Below are positions 1 through 7,242 of a DNA stretch of 14,151 bases, in pieces (within the stretch, counting starts at the first letter, position 1; every line of letters begins with the position of its first letter). This DNA comes from Hippea sp964442345. GTDB lineage: Bacteria; Campylobacterota_A; Desulfurellia; Desulfurellales; Hippeaceae. The stretch lies in assembly GCA_964442345.1 (NCBI GenBank), contig CAYTZD010000044.1, positions 1 through 14,151 of the forward strand. The letters are read 5' to 3'. The notes under the pieces were generated by a model. The model was not told the DNA's origin. It did not search any database and was given only the letters and a program-made list of their open reading frames with translations. Made by a program: the position numbers and the translations under genes.

Positions 1-41
1 CCAATCTTGTAATTTTTTCGGCTTTTTTATATCTTCTTGTG

Positions 42-875
42 ATGAGCAAATTCAAACGATTCTTATGGATAGGGTTTTTTATATCTCTTTTGTTGCATCT
101 TCTCATTATTTTGCTTTTTGCCAATCTGTTTAAAATCAAAACACAACAAAGACAAAAAGAACGGCAGCCAGCTATAGTGGATATAATAACCCTACCAAAA
201 ACCAAAAATAAACCAAAAACAAGTAAAGAAAAACATAAGATTGCTGCAAATATATCAAAAAAAGGCACATCCAAAACATTCTCAAAGGAAGAGAAAATTC
301 CATTCGGCGTTAAAAAGCCAAAGATTCCAACAAACAAGACAAAAAGAGAAAGCAAAAAGAACATAAGCGCACATCAAAAGAAAGGCAGGCAGACACCAGG
401 CAAAGGCAAAACAAAAAAGAGCACAAAACAAGCAAAGCCAAAAACCATAAAACTAAAAGGCGGACTTTTCAAATCATTACCCAAAAGCGGCTTTACTGCA
501 GGCAAATCAAAAGAGTACAAATCAAAAAACGCAAAGAAAGAAGCAACAATAAGCATAGGAACCCACTCAATTAAATACGCTTCCTATATGCAACATATAA
601 AGCATAAGATTCAAAATGTGTGGACATACCCAGAAGAAGCAAGGCAAACAGGACAGCAGGGTAGGTTATTAATTCTTTTTAGTATAGGTAAGGATGGATC
701 GTTGGTTAAACTAAAACTTTTAAGGTCAAGCGGCTATCCACTGCTTGATAAAGCAGCTCTCCAAGCTGTTAAAGATGCTGCACCGTTTCCACCATTGCCA
801 GAAAGATTTGGTGTCGATGTTTTAAATATATATGCTACATTTGAATATGTTTTAAGCTATTACTTTATATATTAG
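42..875 (+). CDS. tonB: TonB-family energy-transducing protein (TonB/TolA-like)
   Basis: This protein should carry proton-motive force from an ExbB/ExbD-type inner-membrane motor across the periplasm to outer-membrane receptors. Counting from the GTG at 39, a single N-terminal membrane helix spans about residues 9-31 and contains Ser16 and His20. This is the S-x3-H pattern of TonB transmembrane helices, at the same numbering as E. coli TonB. A long basic linker (about 32-175), rich in lysine rather than proline, would span the periplasm. The C-terminal domain (about 180-270) has the TonB_C pattern: WTYPEEAR, a GQQG turn, SIGKDGSL, LLRSSGYPLLDKAA and PFPPLP. The start is uncertain: GTG at 39 and ATG at 42 are adjacent, neither has a clear ribosome binding site, and the frame stays open to the left edge. 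Family membership is secure; TonB versus TolA is not, because exbB/exbD or tol genes are not visible. The 3' end overlaps the end of queD on the other strand. Confidence 0.85.
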   Translation: MSKFKRFLWIGFFISLLLHLLIILLFANLFKIKTQQRQKERQPAIVDIITLPKTKNKPKTSKEKHKIAANISKKGTSKTFSKEEKIPFGVKKPKIPTNKTKRESKKNISAHQKKGRQTPGKGKTKKSTKQAKPKTIKLKGGLFKSLPKSGFTAGKSKEYKSKNAKKEATISIGTHSIKYASYMQHIKHKIQNVWTYPEEARQTGQQGRLLILFSIGKDGSLVKLKLLRSSGYPLLDKAALQAVKDAAPFPPLPERFGVDVLNIYATFEYVLSYYFIY

Positions 876-1248
876 ATTCAAAATATGTTGCCTTTGCTTT
901 TAGGGATTCAAAGACGCTTACCTTTGATGGCTTGCAGTTTTCTTTTCTATCCTTAAGTTTTTCTTTTAGCTGTTCAAATATATATTTTGCTATCATCTCG
1001 CTTGTTGGGTTTGTCTTATCAAAATAATCTATCTCGTTTAAGTATCTATGGTCTAACTTATCAACTATCTCTGCAACCATCGACTTAAGCAGTTTAAAAT
1101 CTATCGCTATATAGGCATCATCCAATTTCTCACAAACAACACTTACTTCGACAATAAAGTTATGACCGTGTAAATTTTCGCATGCACCGTTGTAATTTTT
1201 AAGCCTATGGGCAGCAGCAAAATCCGTTGTTATCGTAATCTCAAACAT
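865..1248 (-). CDS. queD: 6-carboxy-5,6,7,8-tetrahydropterin synthase (QueD)
   Basis: A cytoplasmic zinc enzyme of the PTPS/QueD family, which converts dihydroneopterin triphosphate to 6-carboxytetrahydropterin on the way to preQ0 and queuosine in tRNA. His14, His27 and His29 (in AAHRL and LHGHNF) form the zinc site. Cys23, just before ENLHGH, fits the catalytic cysteine. Asp66-His67 in LDHRYL and Glu114 in VFES complete the expected catalytic and substrate residues. NPTSE (80-84) is also a family motif. At 127 residues the length is normal for bacterial QueD. The ATG has an AAGGA ribosome binding site at 1256-1260. The start lies inside the end of the DUF1015 gene (8-base overlap), so the two are probably translationally coupled. 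queC, queE and queF are not in this window. It is the last gene of the minus-strand array, and its end overlaps the tonB end by 11 bases. A PTPS acting in folate or biopterin synthesis is the alternative, but Cys-x3-HGH favours QueD. Confidence 0.92.
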   Translation of the reverse strand: MFEITITTDFAAAHRLKNYNGACENLHGHNFIVEVSVVCEKLDDAYIAIDFKLLKSMVAEIVDKLDHRYLNEIDYFDKTNPTSEMIAKYIFEQLKEKLKDRKENCKPSKVSVFESLKAKATYFESNI

Positions 1249-2434
1249 TTTTGCATCCTTCTATACTTTTAAAGTGATAACCAACAAGACCAGATGGTAT
1301 TTTAGGATAAAAAAATGTTGACTTCTGCGGCACAGTTAGACCTTTATCTGTAATCTCAACAAGTTCTTCAAAGCTCATTGGTTTTAGGATAAAACCCAAT
1401 CTTGCCTTTTTTGAATTAACAAGTCTAATTACTTCTTCTTTTGAGTGTGCATATCCTGCAACATTTTGATTTCTTATATCTTCATCTGTCAGATGCAAAA
1501 TCCTTTTGTAAATGTAATCTTCAAATATGCTTACATCCAGCCTTTTTAAAACATCAGAAGGTCTGTTATCTTTTAGTTTCAGATAGACAAAACCTTTACC
1601 ATCATACATTGCAAAATCCCAGCCGCCATCATCTTCGTCATATACAACAAAGTATTTTTTAAGTTCACTCAAAAAAGCATCAACATCATCAATATCTTTT
1701 ACAACCCTGTGTATGGGATTCAGACTTAAACCGCCCGTTTTAGCATCCAAAAGTAAAATCATAATATAGTCAAATCCACCTTCTTTTATGCCCTGCTTAT
1801 TGTAATACTCTTTAATCATAAGTGCTGTTTCGTATCTATGATGCCCATCTGCTATGATAATAAATTCATCTTTCAATGCAGTCTGGATTGTCTCTATATG
1901 CTTTTTGTCGGTTATTCGTGATATTCTATGATTTAGACCTTCAAACTTAGCTTCAAAAAACGGTTCTCTTTCTAAATTCAACACAGATTCTATCTTATCG
2001 TTATGTCTATACAGTCCCATTATCGGACAGAACATTGCATTTGTCTTTGTTATAAGATTAAACCTATCTATTTTAGGTCCTTTAAGCGTCTTCTCATGCG
2101 GCTTTATATTTCCACCAAACTCTTCAACCTTAAGTGCAGCTATAAATCCATTCAACCTTACGCTTTTACCTTCAATTGTATAATCACACTGATAAGAGTA
2201 AAAACAACACTTATCGTCAAATCTTAAAATTCCATCCTTAAGCCACTTATCCAATGTTGTCTTGGCAGTATCGTATGAATCAGGAAGCGTAAGCCTTACT
2301 ATATTAAACGGACTTTCGTTTTTAAGTTCTTCTCTTTGTGTATCGTCTATCACATCATAAGGCGGAGCCATTATCTTATCGCTTACATAATCTTTATCGT
2401 ATATAATTCCTTTAAACGGAAAAATATCTGCCAT
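1241..2434 (-). CDS. DUF1015 (COG4198) family protein, function unknown
   Basis: A soluble protein of 397 residues, close to the usual family length, with no signal peptide or membrane segment. Recognisable DUF1015 features are APPYDVID near residues 23-30, the HEKT...PKIDR block at about 113-124, and a strongly conserved ADGHHRYETAL at about 195-205. No biochemical role is firmly established for this family that I can name. The DGHHR motif resembles the G-x-HR motif of the ParB/sulfiredoxin fold, a fold that also includes free-serine kinases, so nucleotide-dependent chemistry is possible; this is inference. The ATG has a good AAGGAG ribosome binding site (2442-2447) that overlaps the tsaB stop codon, 12 bases downstream of that gene. 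The gene overlaps queD by 8 bases. Lying between two tRNA-modification genes suggests co-expression but does not prove a shared pathway. Confidence 0.85.
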   Translation of the reverse strand: MADIFPFKGIIYDKDYVSDKIMAPPYDVIDDTQREELKNESPFNIVRLTLPDSYDTAKTTLDKWLKDGILRFDDKCCFYSYQCDYTIEGKSVRLNGFIAALKVEEFGGNIKPHEKTLKGPKIDRFNLITKTNAMFCPIMGLYRHNDKIESVLNLEREPFFEAKFEGLNHRISRITDKKHIETIQTALKDEFIIIADGHHRYETALMIKEYYNKQGIKEGGFDYIMILLLDAKTGGLSLNPIHRVVKDIDDVDAFLSELKKYFVVYDEDDGGWDFAMYDGKGFVYLKLKDNRPSDVLKRLDVSIFEDYIYKRILHLTDEDIRNQNVAGYAHSKEEVIRLVNSKKARLGFILKPMSFEELVEITDKGLTVPQKSTFFYPKIPSGLVGYHFKSIEGCKNV

Positions 2435-2446
2435 TATCTTTCTCCT

Positions 2447-3010
2447 TCAATAGAATGGATTTAAAGCAAACAGTTCAACCCTATCAAAAAACTGCTTTAG
2501 TCTAAATATATTCCTTGTCTTTGGAAATAGTCCAATATCTGCACTTTTAACTATTGGCAAGTCGGTGTCGTTTGTATCTTCTTCTTTTCCCTTTTTTATA
2601 GGAGAAATTCTTTTTATACTGTTAACATCCCTTTCGTAATCGCAATAATAGGCTTCTTTTGAGAAGAAATCACCCACAACCCTAAATCTCTCAATATCGC
2701 AGACAGAAGCAGCCGTAATATCCAAGCTGTTAAGTGCAAAAACTTCGATCTTTTTTTGAAAGAAAAGCCCTTTTAGTGTTGATATAACAACCCTTATTGA
2801 TGTGTATCTGCCAGGACCTACAACACAAAACAGCTGTTTTATCTCTTCAAGATCAATCTCGTTCTGCTTCAATAGTGTATCTATTACATCAACAAGTTGT
2901 TCTGAATGGGTTTTTCTATTTTTAAGAAAAAGAGAGTAGGCCAATTCGCCACTCTCATCAAATAGACTTATATCTAAAAATTTACCACTTCCATCGACAG
3001 CAAGCTGCAT
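2447..3010 (-). CDS. tsaB: tRNA threonylcarbamoyladenosine biosynthesis protein TsaB
   Basis: TsaB (YeaZ) is the ASKHA-fold, non-catalytic partner of TsaD; together with TsaE they place t6A at position 37 of ANN-decoding tRNAs. The diagnostic signatures are THSEQLVDVIDTLL (residues 34-47) and VVGPGRYTSIRV (63-74), matching the family HSE...L and GPGSFTGLR blocks. The N-terminal strand reads LAVDGSG where LAIDTS is usual. At 187 residues the protein is shorter than E. coli TsaB (231), and the C-terminal half is divergent, ending in LFALNPFY, which vaguely matches the usual P-x-Y tail. The ATG lies 2 bases after the SecB-like gene's stop and has no strong ribosome binding site, so coupling to that gene is likely. 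tsaD and tsaE are not in this window. I am confident of the family; the degree of divergence is notable. Confidence 0.87.
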   Translation of the reverse strand: MQLAVDGSGKFLDISLFDESGELAYSLFLKNRKTHSEQLVDVIDTLLKQNEIDLEEIKQLFCVVGPGRYTSIRVVISTLKGLFFQKKIEVFALNSLDITAASVCDIERFRVVGDFFSKEAYYCDYERDVNSIKRISPIKKGKEEDTNDTDLPIVKSADIGLFPKTRNIFRLKQFFDRVELFALNPFY

Positions 3011-3012
3011 CT

Positions 3013-3456
3013 TTACTGTTGTGGCTGTGGTGGTGTAAAGTGTATAGGTGGAATAATCACAGGTGCAAGACCCATTCTCAAAAGAGAGTTTTGAACCAGT
3101 TCTCTAAAGTAAGGCCATGAATCTATCAACACAGTCGATTGGGCAAATATATCAAACACTTCATCATCTATAGGTCCACCAGTCTGAAAATCAAGTAAGA
3201 ATGTCGCTTCAATGTTTACGAACACATCGTTTTCATCTTCTTTGTTTGCTATTTTGAGCGTATAATCCTGAAACACCCTTACGAAGTTATCGCCCAGCAC
3301 CTGATAGTATGCGTTTTTGTCGATATAAACCTTCTGTGTCTCAGGTGGCACATCCAGCTTCTCATCATCAAACTCGCAGTTGAGTTTCTTAAGCCTGATG
3401 TTTATCATCGCCAGATTCTGATTAAATTGATTAAATCTCTCTTCCAAGCTTGCCAT
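3013..3456 (-). CDS. SecB-like preprotein chaperone
   Basis: This 147-residue acidic protein looks like a member of the SecB superfamily, cytoplasmic chaperones that hold unfolded preproteins or other clients. The evidence is the C-terminal half: a strand region at about 79-112 (NIEATFLLDFQTGG), then SWPYFRELVQNSLLRMGLAPV (about 113-133) and IIPPIHFTPP (134-143). This matches SecB's LFPYARE helix, followed by its P-x-L...LxPxxF segment. Length fits E. coli SecB (155). The N-terminal 30 residues look helical and may be family-specific. The C-terminus is proline/glutamine-rich (TPPQPQQ), not the glycine/acidic tail that contacts SecA in proteobacterial SecB. The ATG at 3456 is chosen over an in-frame TTG at 3471 because the GGAGG at 3465-3469 sits inside the longer version. 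It lies between pcrA (20-base gap) and tsaB (2-base gap). Classical SecB and a SecB-like protein with other clients are both possible. Confidence 0.65.
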   Translation of the reverse strand: MASLEERFNQFNQNLAMINIRLKKLNCEFDDEKLDVPPETQKVYIDKNAYYQVLGDNFVRVFQDYTLKIANKEDENDVFVNIEATFLLDFQTGGPIDDEVFDIFAQSTVLIDSWPYFRELVQNSLLRMGLAPVIIPPIHFTPPQPQQ

Positions 3457-3464
3457 AAAGTTTA

Positions 3465-3469
3465 CCTCC
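3465..3469 (-). promoter_or_regulatory. Ribosome binding site deciding the SecB-like start
   Basis: On the minus strand GGAGG lies 8 bases before the ATG at 3456-3454. It is one of the clearest Shine-Dalgarno sequences in the array. It excludes the upstream in-frame TTG at 3471, which would place the ribosome site inside the coding region. Confidence 0.8.
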
Positions 3470-3476
3470 AATTATT

Positions 3477-5486
3477 TTAAAGCAGCATTAGATTTCTATC
3501 TCTTGGTAAGATTTTCTTTATCTGATTATCCTTAAATTTAACAAGCAGAAAATCGTTCTCCTTGCTTAGCACAACACCTTCACCAAATATGGAATGCTTT
3601 ATTTTATCCCCTCTTTTTAAATCTGATGGCTTTTTTGAGTTATCGTTTAGTTCTTTTAAGAACCTTGAAGGAATTGTATATGTGTATTGAACACCCTTTT
3701 TGCGCGCCTGTGCGTATGTGATAAATAGGTTTGTTTTGGCTCGGGTTATAGCAACATAGAACAGTCTGCGCTCTTCTTCTATATCAAGTTCGCTTTTCTT
3801 TAACCCTTCATTAGGGAATAGCCCTTCTTCCAGGCCAACAACAAAAACGGAATTAAACTCCAAGCCTTTTGCCGCATGAATTGTCATAAGCCTTACACTT
3901 TCTGCCTGTTTTTCAAGGTCGCTTGAGTAATCCAGCAGTGATAAACCTTCCAAAAAATCATCCAGCCTATCCAACGAGCCACTGTTTTTAAGTTCCATAA
4001 CATTTTCAATTCTATCAGAATCTGCTTTATCTTCAAGGTATTTTTTATAGCCGCTTATCTCTAAAACATCATCAATTATAAGATCAACCCTTTTTGTTGT
4101 ATCAACAGCATCAAATATATCCAAGAAATCGCTCAAAGCCTTTTTCTGTTTAGCCGTTAGAAGATTATCATCAATTAGCCTTCTGCTTGCTTCAAATAGC
4201 GAAACATTATCTTCTTCTGCCTTTGCTTGTATCTTTTCAATGAGTCTTGCACCTATACCGCGTGGATGAGAATTAATAGCCCTTAAGAACGAGACATTGT
4301 CGTTTCTGTTTAGAAGCAATCTTAAGTATGCAAGTATATCTTTTATCTCTTTTCTTTCTAAAAATCTTTTTGAACCTATGATAGAATAGGGTATAGAATA
4401 TCTTAAAAGCGCTTCTTCTATCGCCCTTGATTGAGAATTTGTCCTGTATAAAACGGCAATATCCGACAAGCTTTCGCCGTTGTCTTTAAGTGAGAGTATC
4501 TTTTTTGCCACAAAATCTGCTTCATCTGAATCTGTAGGCAAACCTTCAATGGTAATCCTGCCGCCTGTTTTATCTGAATATAGCTGTTTTTCGTTTCTGA
4601 AGCTATTTTTTGATATAAGCGTATTTGCTATATTTAAAATCTCTTGAGCCGACCTGTAATTCTTCTGAAGCTTTATAACCCTGCAATTATCGTAATCCTT
4701 ATCAAACTTCATTATGTTTTCTACTTCTGCCCCTCTGAAGCTATAAATGGATTGGTCTTCATCACCTACGGCACAAACAAGATTTGAGCCATTATAAAGC
4801 AGCTTAACCATCAAATATTGTGGGTAATTCGTATCCTGATACTCATCGATGAATATATATTTGAATCTATTGGAGTATTTCTCTCTTATCTCGTTGTTAT
4901 TCTCAAGCAATTCAATTGTTTTTAATATAATATTATCAAAATCAACGGCGTTTGCCTTTTTTAGTTCTTCTTCATAGATTTTATAGACACTTTTTAATAT
5001 CTTATCAAAAGGCCTTGTTATCTCTATATCTTCAGGTTTTTTCAGTTTTAGTTTAAACAGCGATATCTTACTTAAAAACGATCGTGGCGTGTATTTCTTT
5101 GAATCTATGTTCAACCGCTTCAGTATCTCTTTTATCAACGATTCTGAATCCTTCGTGTCGTATATCGTCGGTTTTATGCCTTCGTTTCTTAAAATCCTTA
5201 ACGCTATGGAATGAAAAGTGCCTATCCACATACTCGAAGATGAGCTACCCACAAGCTTTTCTATACGCTCTCTCATCTCGCCAGCTGCTTTATTCGTAAA
5301 TGTCAAGGCAAGTATCTGATGTGGCTTTGCTAATCCTTCGTTTAGTATATATGCTATCTTGTGCGTTAATGTTTTTGTCTTTCCACTGCCTGCACCTGCG
5401 ATTATAAGAAGATTGCAGTTGCAGGTTATAACAGCTTCTCTCTGCTGTTCGTTAAGCTCACTGATTATGGAGTTTTTCTGTTGCAT
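3477..5486 (-). CDS. pcrA: ATP-dependent DNA helicase, UvrD/PcrA/Rep family
   Basis: A superfamily 1A 3'-5' DNA helicase for repair, replication restart and removal of RecA or transcription complexes. All helicase motifs are present in order: LNEQQREAV (Q motif, 11-19), AGAGSGKT (Walker A, 30-37), LTFTNKAAGEM (Ia, 61-71), FIDEYQDT (II, 212-219), GDEDQSIYSFRGA (III, 241-253), LQKNYRS (IV, 273-279), MTIHAAKGLEF (V, 534-544) and RRLFYVAITRAK (VI, 573-584). The last 45 residues (GDKIKHSIFGEGVV...VKF) form the small Tudor-like C-terminal domain typical of PcrA/UvrD, which favours PcrA over Rep. At 669 residues it is slightly shorter than B. subtilis PcrA. The ATG is preceded by AAAGG about 9 bases upstream, and the start lies 29 bases inside the upstream CLC gene, so translation is probably coupled. 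No motif residue is missing, so it should be an active helicase. Confidence 0.93.
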   Translation of the reverse strand: MQQKNSIISELNEQQREAVITCNCNLLIIAGAGSGKTKTLTHKIAYILNEGLAKPHQILALTFTNKAAGEMRERIEKLVGSSSSSMWIGTFHSIALRILRNEGIKPTIYDTKDSESLIKEILKRLNIDSKKYTPRSFLSKISLFKLKLKKPEDIEITRPFDKILKSVYKIYEEELKKANAVDFDNIILKTIELLENNNEIREKYSNRFKYIFIDEYQDTNYPQYLMVKLLYNGSNLVCAVGDEDQSIYSFRGAEVENIMKFDKDYDNCRVIKLQKNYRSAQEILNIANTLISKNSFRNEKQLYSDKTGGRITIEGLPTDSDEADFVAKKILSLKDNGESLSDIAVLYRTNSQSRAIEEALLRYSIPYSIIGSKRFLERKEIKDILAYLRLLLNRNDNVSFLRAINSHPRGIGARLIEKIQAKAEEDNVSLFEASRRLIDDNLLTAKQKKALSDFLDIFDAVDTTKRVDLIIDDVLEISGYKKYLEDKADSDRIENVMELKNSGSLDRLDDFLEGLSLLDYSSDLEKQAESVRLMTIHAAKGLEFNSVFVVGLEEGLFPNEGLKKSELDIEEERRLFYVAITRAKTNLFITYAQARKKGVQYTYTIPSRFLKELNDNSKKPSDLKRGDKIKHSIFGEGVVLSKENDFLLVKFKDNQIKKILPRDRNLMLL

Positions 5487-7242
5487 CGTTGTATGCCTTT
5501 ATTATATCCCTTCTTGTAATTATACCTACAACCCTACCATTCTGATCCAATACGGGAACGGTGTTTATCTCTTTAAAGCCTATTTTGTGCAGTAAGGTAT
5601 TTAAGTTTTCCATCTCAGTTGTTGTTACAACATCCTTATTGGCTACATCTTCAGCCACTAAAAAATCTGCTATCTCGCTTTCGCCAAGAATAGATTTAAG
5701 CACATGCAAGGTAACAATGCCCTGCAATTTATTATTCTCATCAATAACTGGTATATCTGTCTGCTTTGCATCAGATAGAATCTCATAAATCTTGCTTAAA
5801 TTGGTTGAGCCATTCACACTAACAAAATCCTTTTTCATTAAATCTTTAACCTTTATACCTTCCAAAACATCACGCACATATTCATACTTATGAATAGGCG
5901 AATGAGCCCTATTTTTAACCTGATGCCTTTCTATGCTATATCTCGTCGTTAGAAGAAAACTTATGGCAACAACCCACATCGACGGGACTATAAGTTCATA
6001 ATTTCCTGTTATCTCAGCCACAACGATAATAATAGACAGTGGCGTTTTATTTGTTGCAGCAAAGAAACCAGCCATACCAACGATTGCAAACGATGCAGGG
6101 TTAACAACCATAGAAGGTGCTGCCAACTTTAAAAGCCCACCAATGCCACCACCTATTGCCGTGCCTATAACCAGCGTTGGTGCAAATAGACCAACGGAAT
6201 TTCCACTTCCCAATGTTACAGATGTCGTTATCATCCTAACAAACCCAAGCAAAAGTAAAACAGTAAAGCTTGTCTTATTCAAAAATGCACTTTGCATTAT
6301 GCCGTATCCCATACCTGCACTATCTGGCAGAAAGATAGCAAATAGACCAACTATAAATCCACCAAGTGCTGTTTTTATATACAATGGAGCCTTCAGCTTC
6401 TCAAACGAATCAGAAGTGGCATTAAAAATATTTATAAATAGAATAGCGCTTATTGCACATACAAACGCCAAGAAGGTATAAGATACAAGCTCAAGCGGAT
6501 TATGAAACATCAATGGTGGTGTTGAGAACATATGAACCCAGCCAAACTTAGCAGAAAATATAGAATAAGCAACAATTGACGAGATTGCGGCAGGAAGCAG
6601 GGCTTCATATTCAAAGTCGATATCCTTATACAGAACTTCAGATGCGTATATTGCAGCACCCATCGGACTTCTAAAGATAGCACCAACACCACCTGCAAGT
6701 CCTGCAAGCATAAGTATGCGTTTCTCTTTATCCGTTAAATGAAACAGCCTACCAATATGATAACCCAAACCTGCGCCGATCTGTGCAGCCGGGCCTTCTC
6801 TTCCGCCTGCACCACCAACGCCTAAGGATATTACAGAGACTAAAAGCTTTACAAACGGCACCCTTTTTCTTATCGGTTTATTGTTATGATAAGCCTTTAC
6901 AACTTCACCTGTGCCACCGCCTTTTGTCTCTTCTGCAAGCAGATGAATAAGAAGTCCACTTAAAAAACTACCAGCCGTTATAATTATAAGGAATATCGCC
7001 CTGTTGAATGGTTTATGCACAATGGGTATTAACGGTTCTTCGTTTGTCGGATGCGTAAGTGGAAATCCAGCAACATGATTCATAACTATCACACTTGTCA
7101 AATCAAGGAGAATAAAAAATACTATCGCACCAAGACCAGCCAATACACCAACAATTGATGCGTATATAAGTATTTTGCTTGTCTGTGAATGTTTGAGATT
7201 TTTTATAATGAAGCCAATCTCTGAGAATATGGAGACCTTCAT
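5458..7242 (-). CDS. CLC-family chloride channel/transporter with two CBS domains (first paralogue)
   Basis: A 594-residue polytopic inner-membrane protein of the CLC family, followed by a cytoplasmic CBS pair (about 463-520 and 530-585). The filter motifs are visible: GREGP at 147-151 with gating Glu149, and GLFAP at 351-355. The GSGIP segment reads GGGTG (108-112), so the central Cl-coordinating serine is glycine. At the position of the E. coli internal proton glutamate (E203) this protein has Val203 (SEVLY), although Glu202 is kept. Exchange of Cl- for H+ therefore cannot be assumed; it could be a channel, or a transporter with different coupling or ion preference. The CBS pair is the usual place for nucleotide control in CLC proteins, and control here is inferred. 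The ATG overlaps the glmS stop by 4 bases (ATGA), a coupling arrangement, and no strong ribosome binding site is seen. A paralogue lies on the other side of glmS. Confidence 0.92.
   Translation of the reverse strand: MKVSIFSEIGFIIKNLKHSQTSKILIYASIVGVLAGLGAIVFFILLDLTSVIVMNHVAGFPLTHPTNEEPLIPIVHKPFNRAIFLIIITAGSFLSGLLIHLLAEETKGGGTGEVVKAYHNNKPIRKRVPFVKLLVSVISLGVGGAGGREGPAAQIGAGLGYHIGRLFHLTDKEKRILMLAGLAGGVGAIFRSPMGAAIYASEVLYKDIDFEYEALLPAAISSIVAYSIFSAKFGWVHMFSTPPLMFHNPLELVSYTFLAFVCAISAILFINIFNATSDSFEKLKAPLYIKTALGGFIVGLFAIFLPDSAGMGYGIMQSAFLNKTSFTVLLLLGFVRMITTSVTLGSGNSVGLFAPTLVIGTAIGGGIGGLLKLAAPSMVVNPASFAIVGMAGFFAATNKTPLSIIIVVAEITGNYELIVPSMWVVAISFLLTTRYSIERHQVKNRAHSPIHKYEYVRDVLEGIKVKDLMKKDFVSVNGSTNLSKIYEILSDAKQTDIPVIDENNKLQGIVTLHVLKSILGESEIADFLVAEDVANKDVVTTTEMENLNTLLHKIGFKEINTVPVLDQNGRVVGIITRRDIIKAYNDATEKLHNQ

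Noticed and set aside
1..38. Hydrophobic in-frame extension of the TonB protein to the left edge
   Set aside because: The S-x3-H membrane helix has normal TonB spacing from the 39/42 start, so the extension is probably untranslated; it cannot be settled without upstream sequence.
840..882. 7-base inverted repeat (TTTGAAT / ATTCAAA) at the tonB-queD junction
   Set aside because: The arms are AT-rich, 29 bases apart and lack a T-tract; they reflect Phe-Glu codons on both strands rather than a terminator.
1249..1300. Possible preQ1 riboswitch ahead of queD
   Set aside because: queD starts inside the DUF1015 coding region with an ordinary ribosome site, so there is no leader.
3457..3471. Longer SecB-like start at TTG 3471
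   Set aside because: The GGAGG ribosome site lies within this extension and points to the ATG at 3456.
6143..6481. Plus-strand open frame of 112 codons opposite the first CLC gene, and similar long frames opposite the second
   Set aside because: They are antisense to well-supported CLC coding sequence, have no ribosome site and no recognisable domain.
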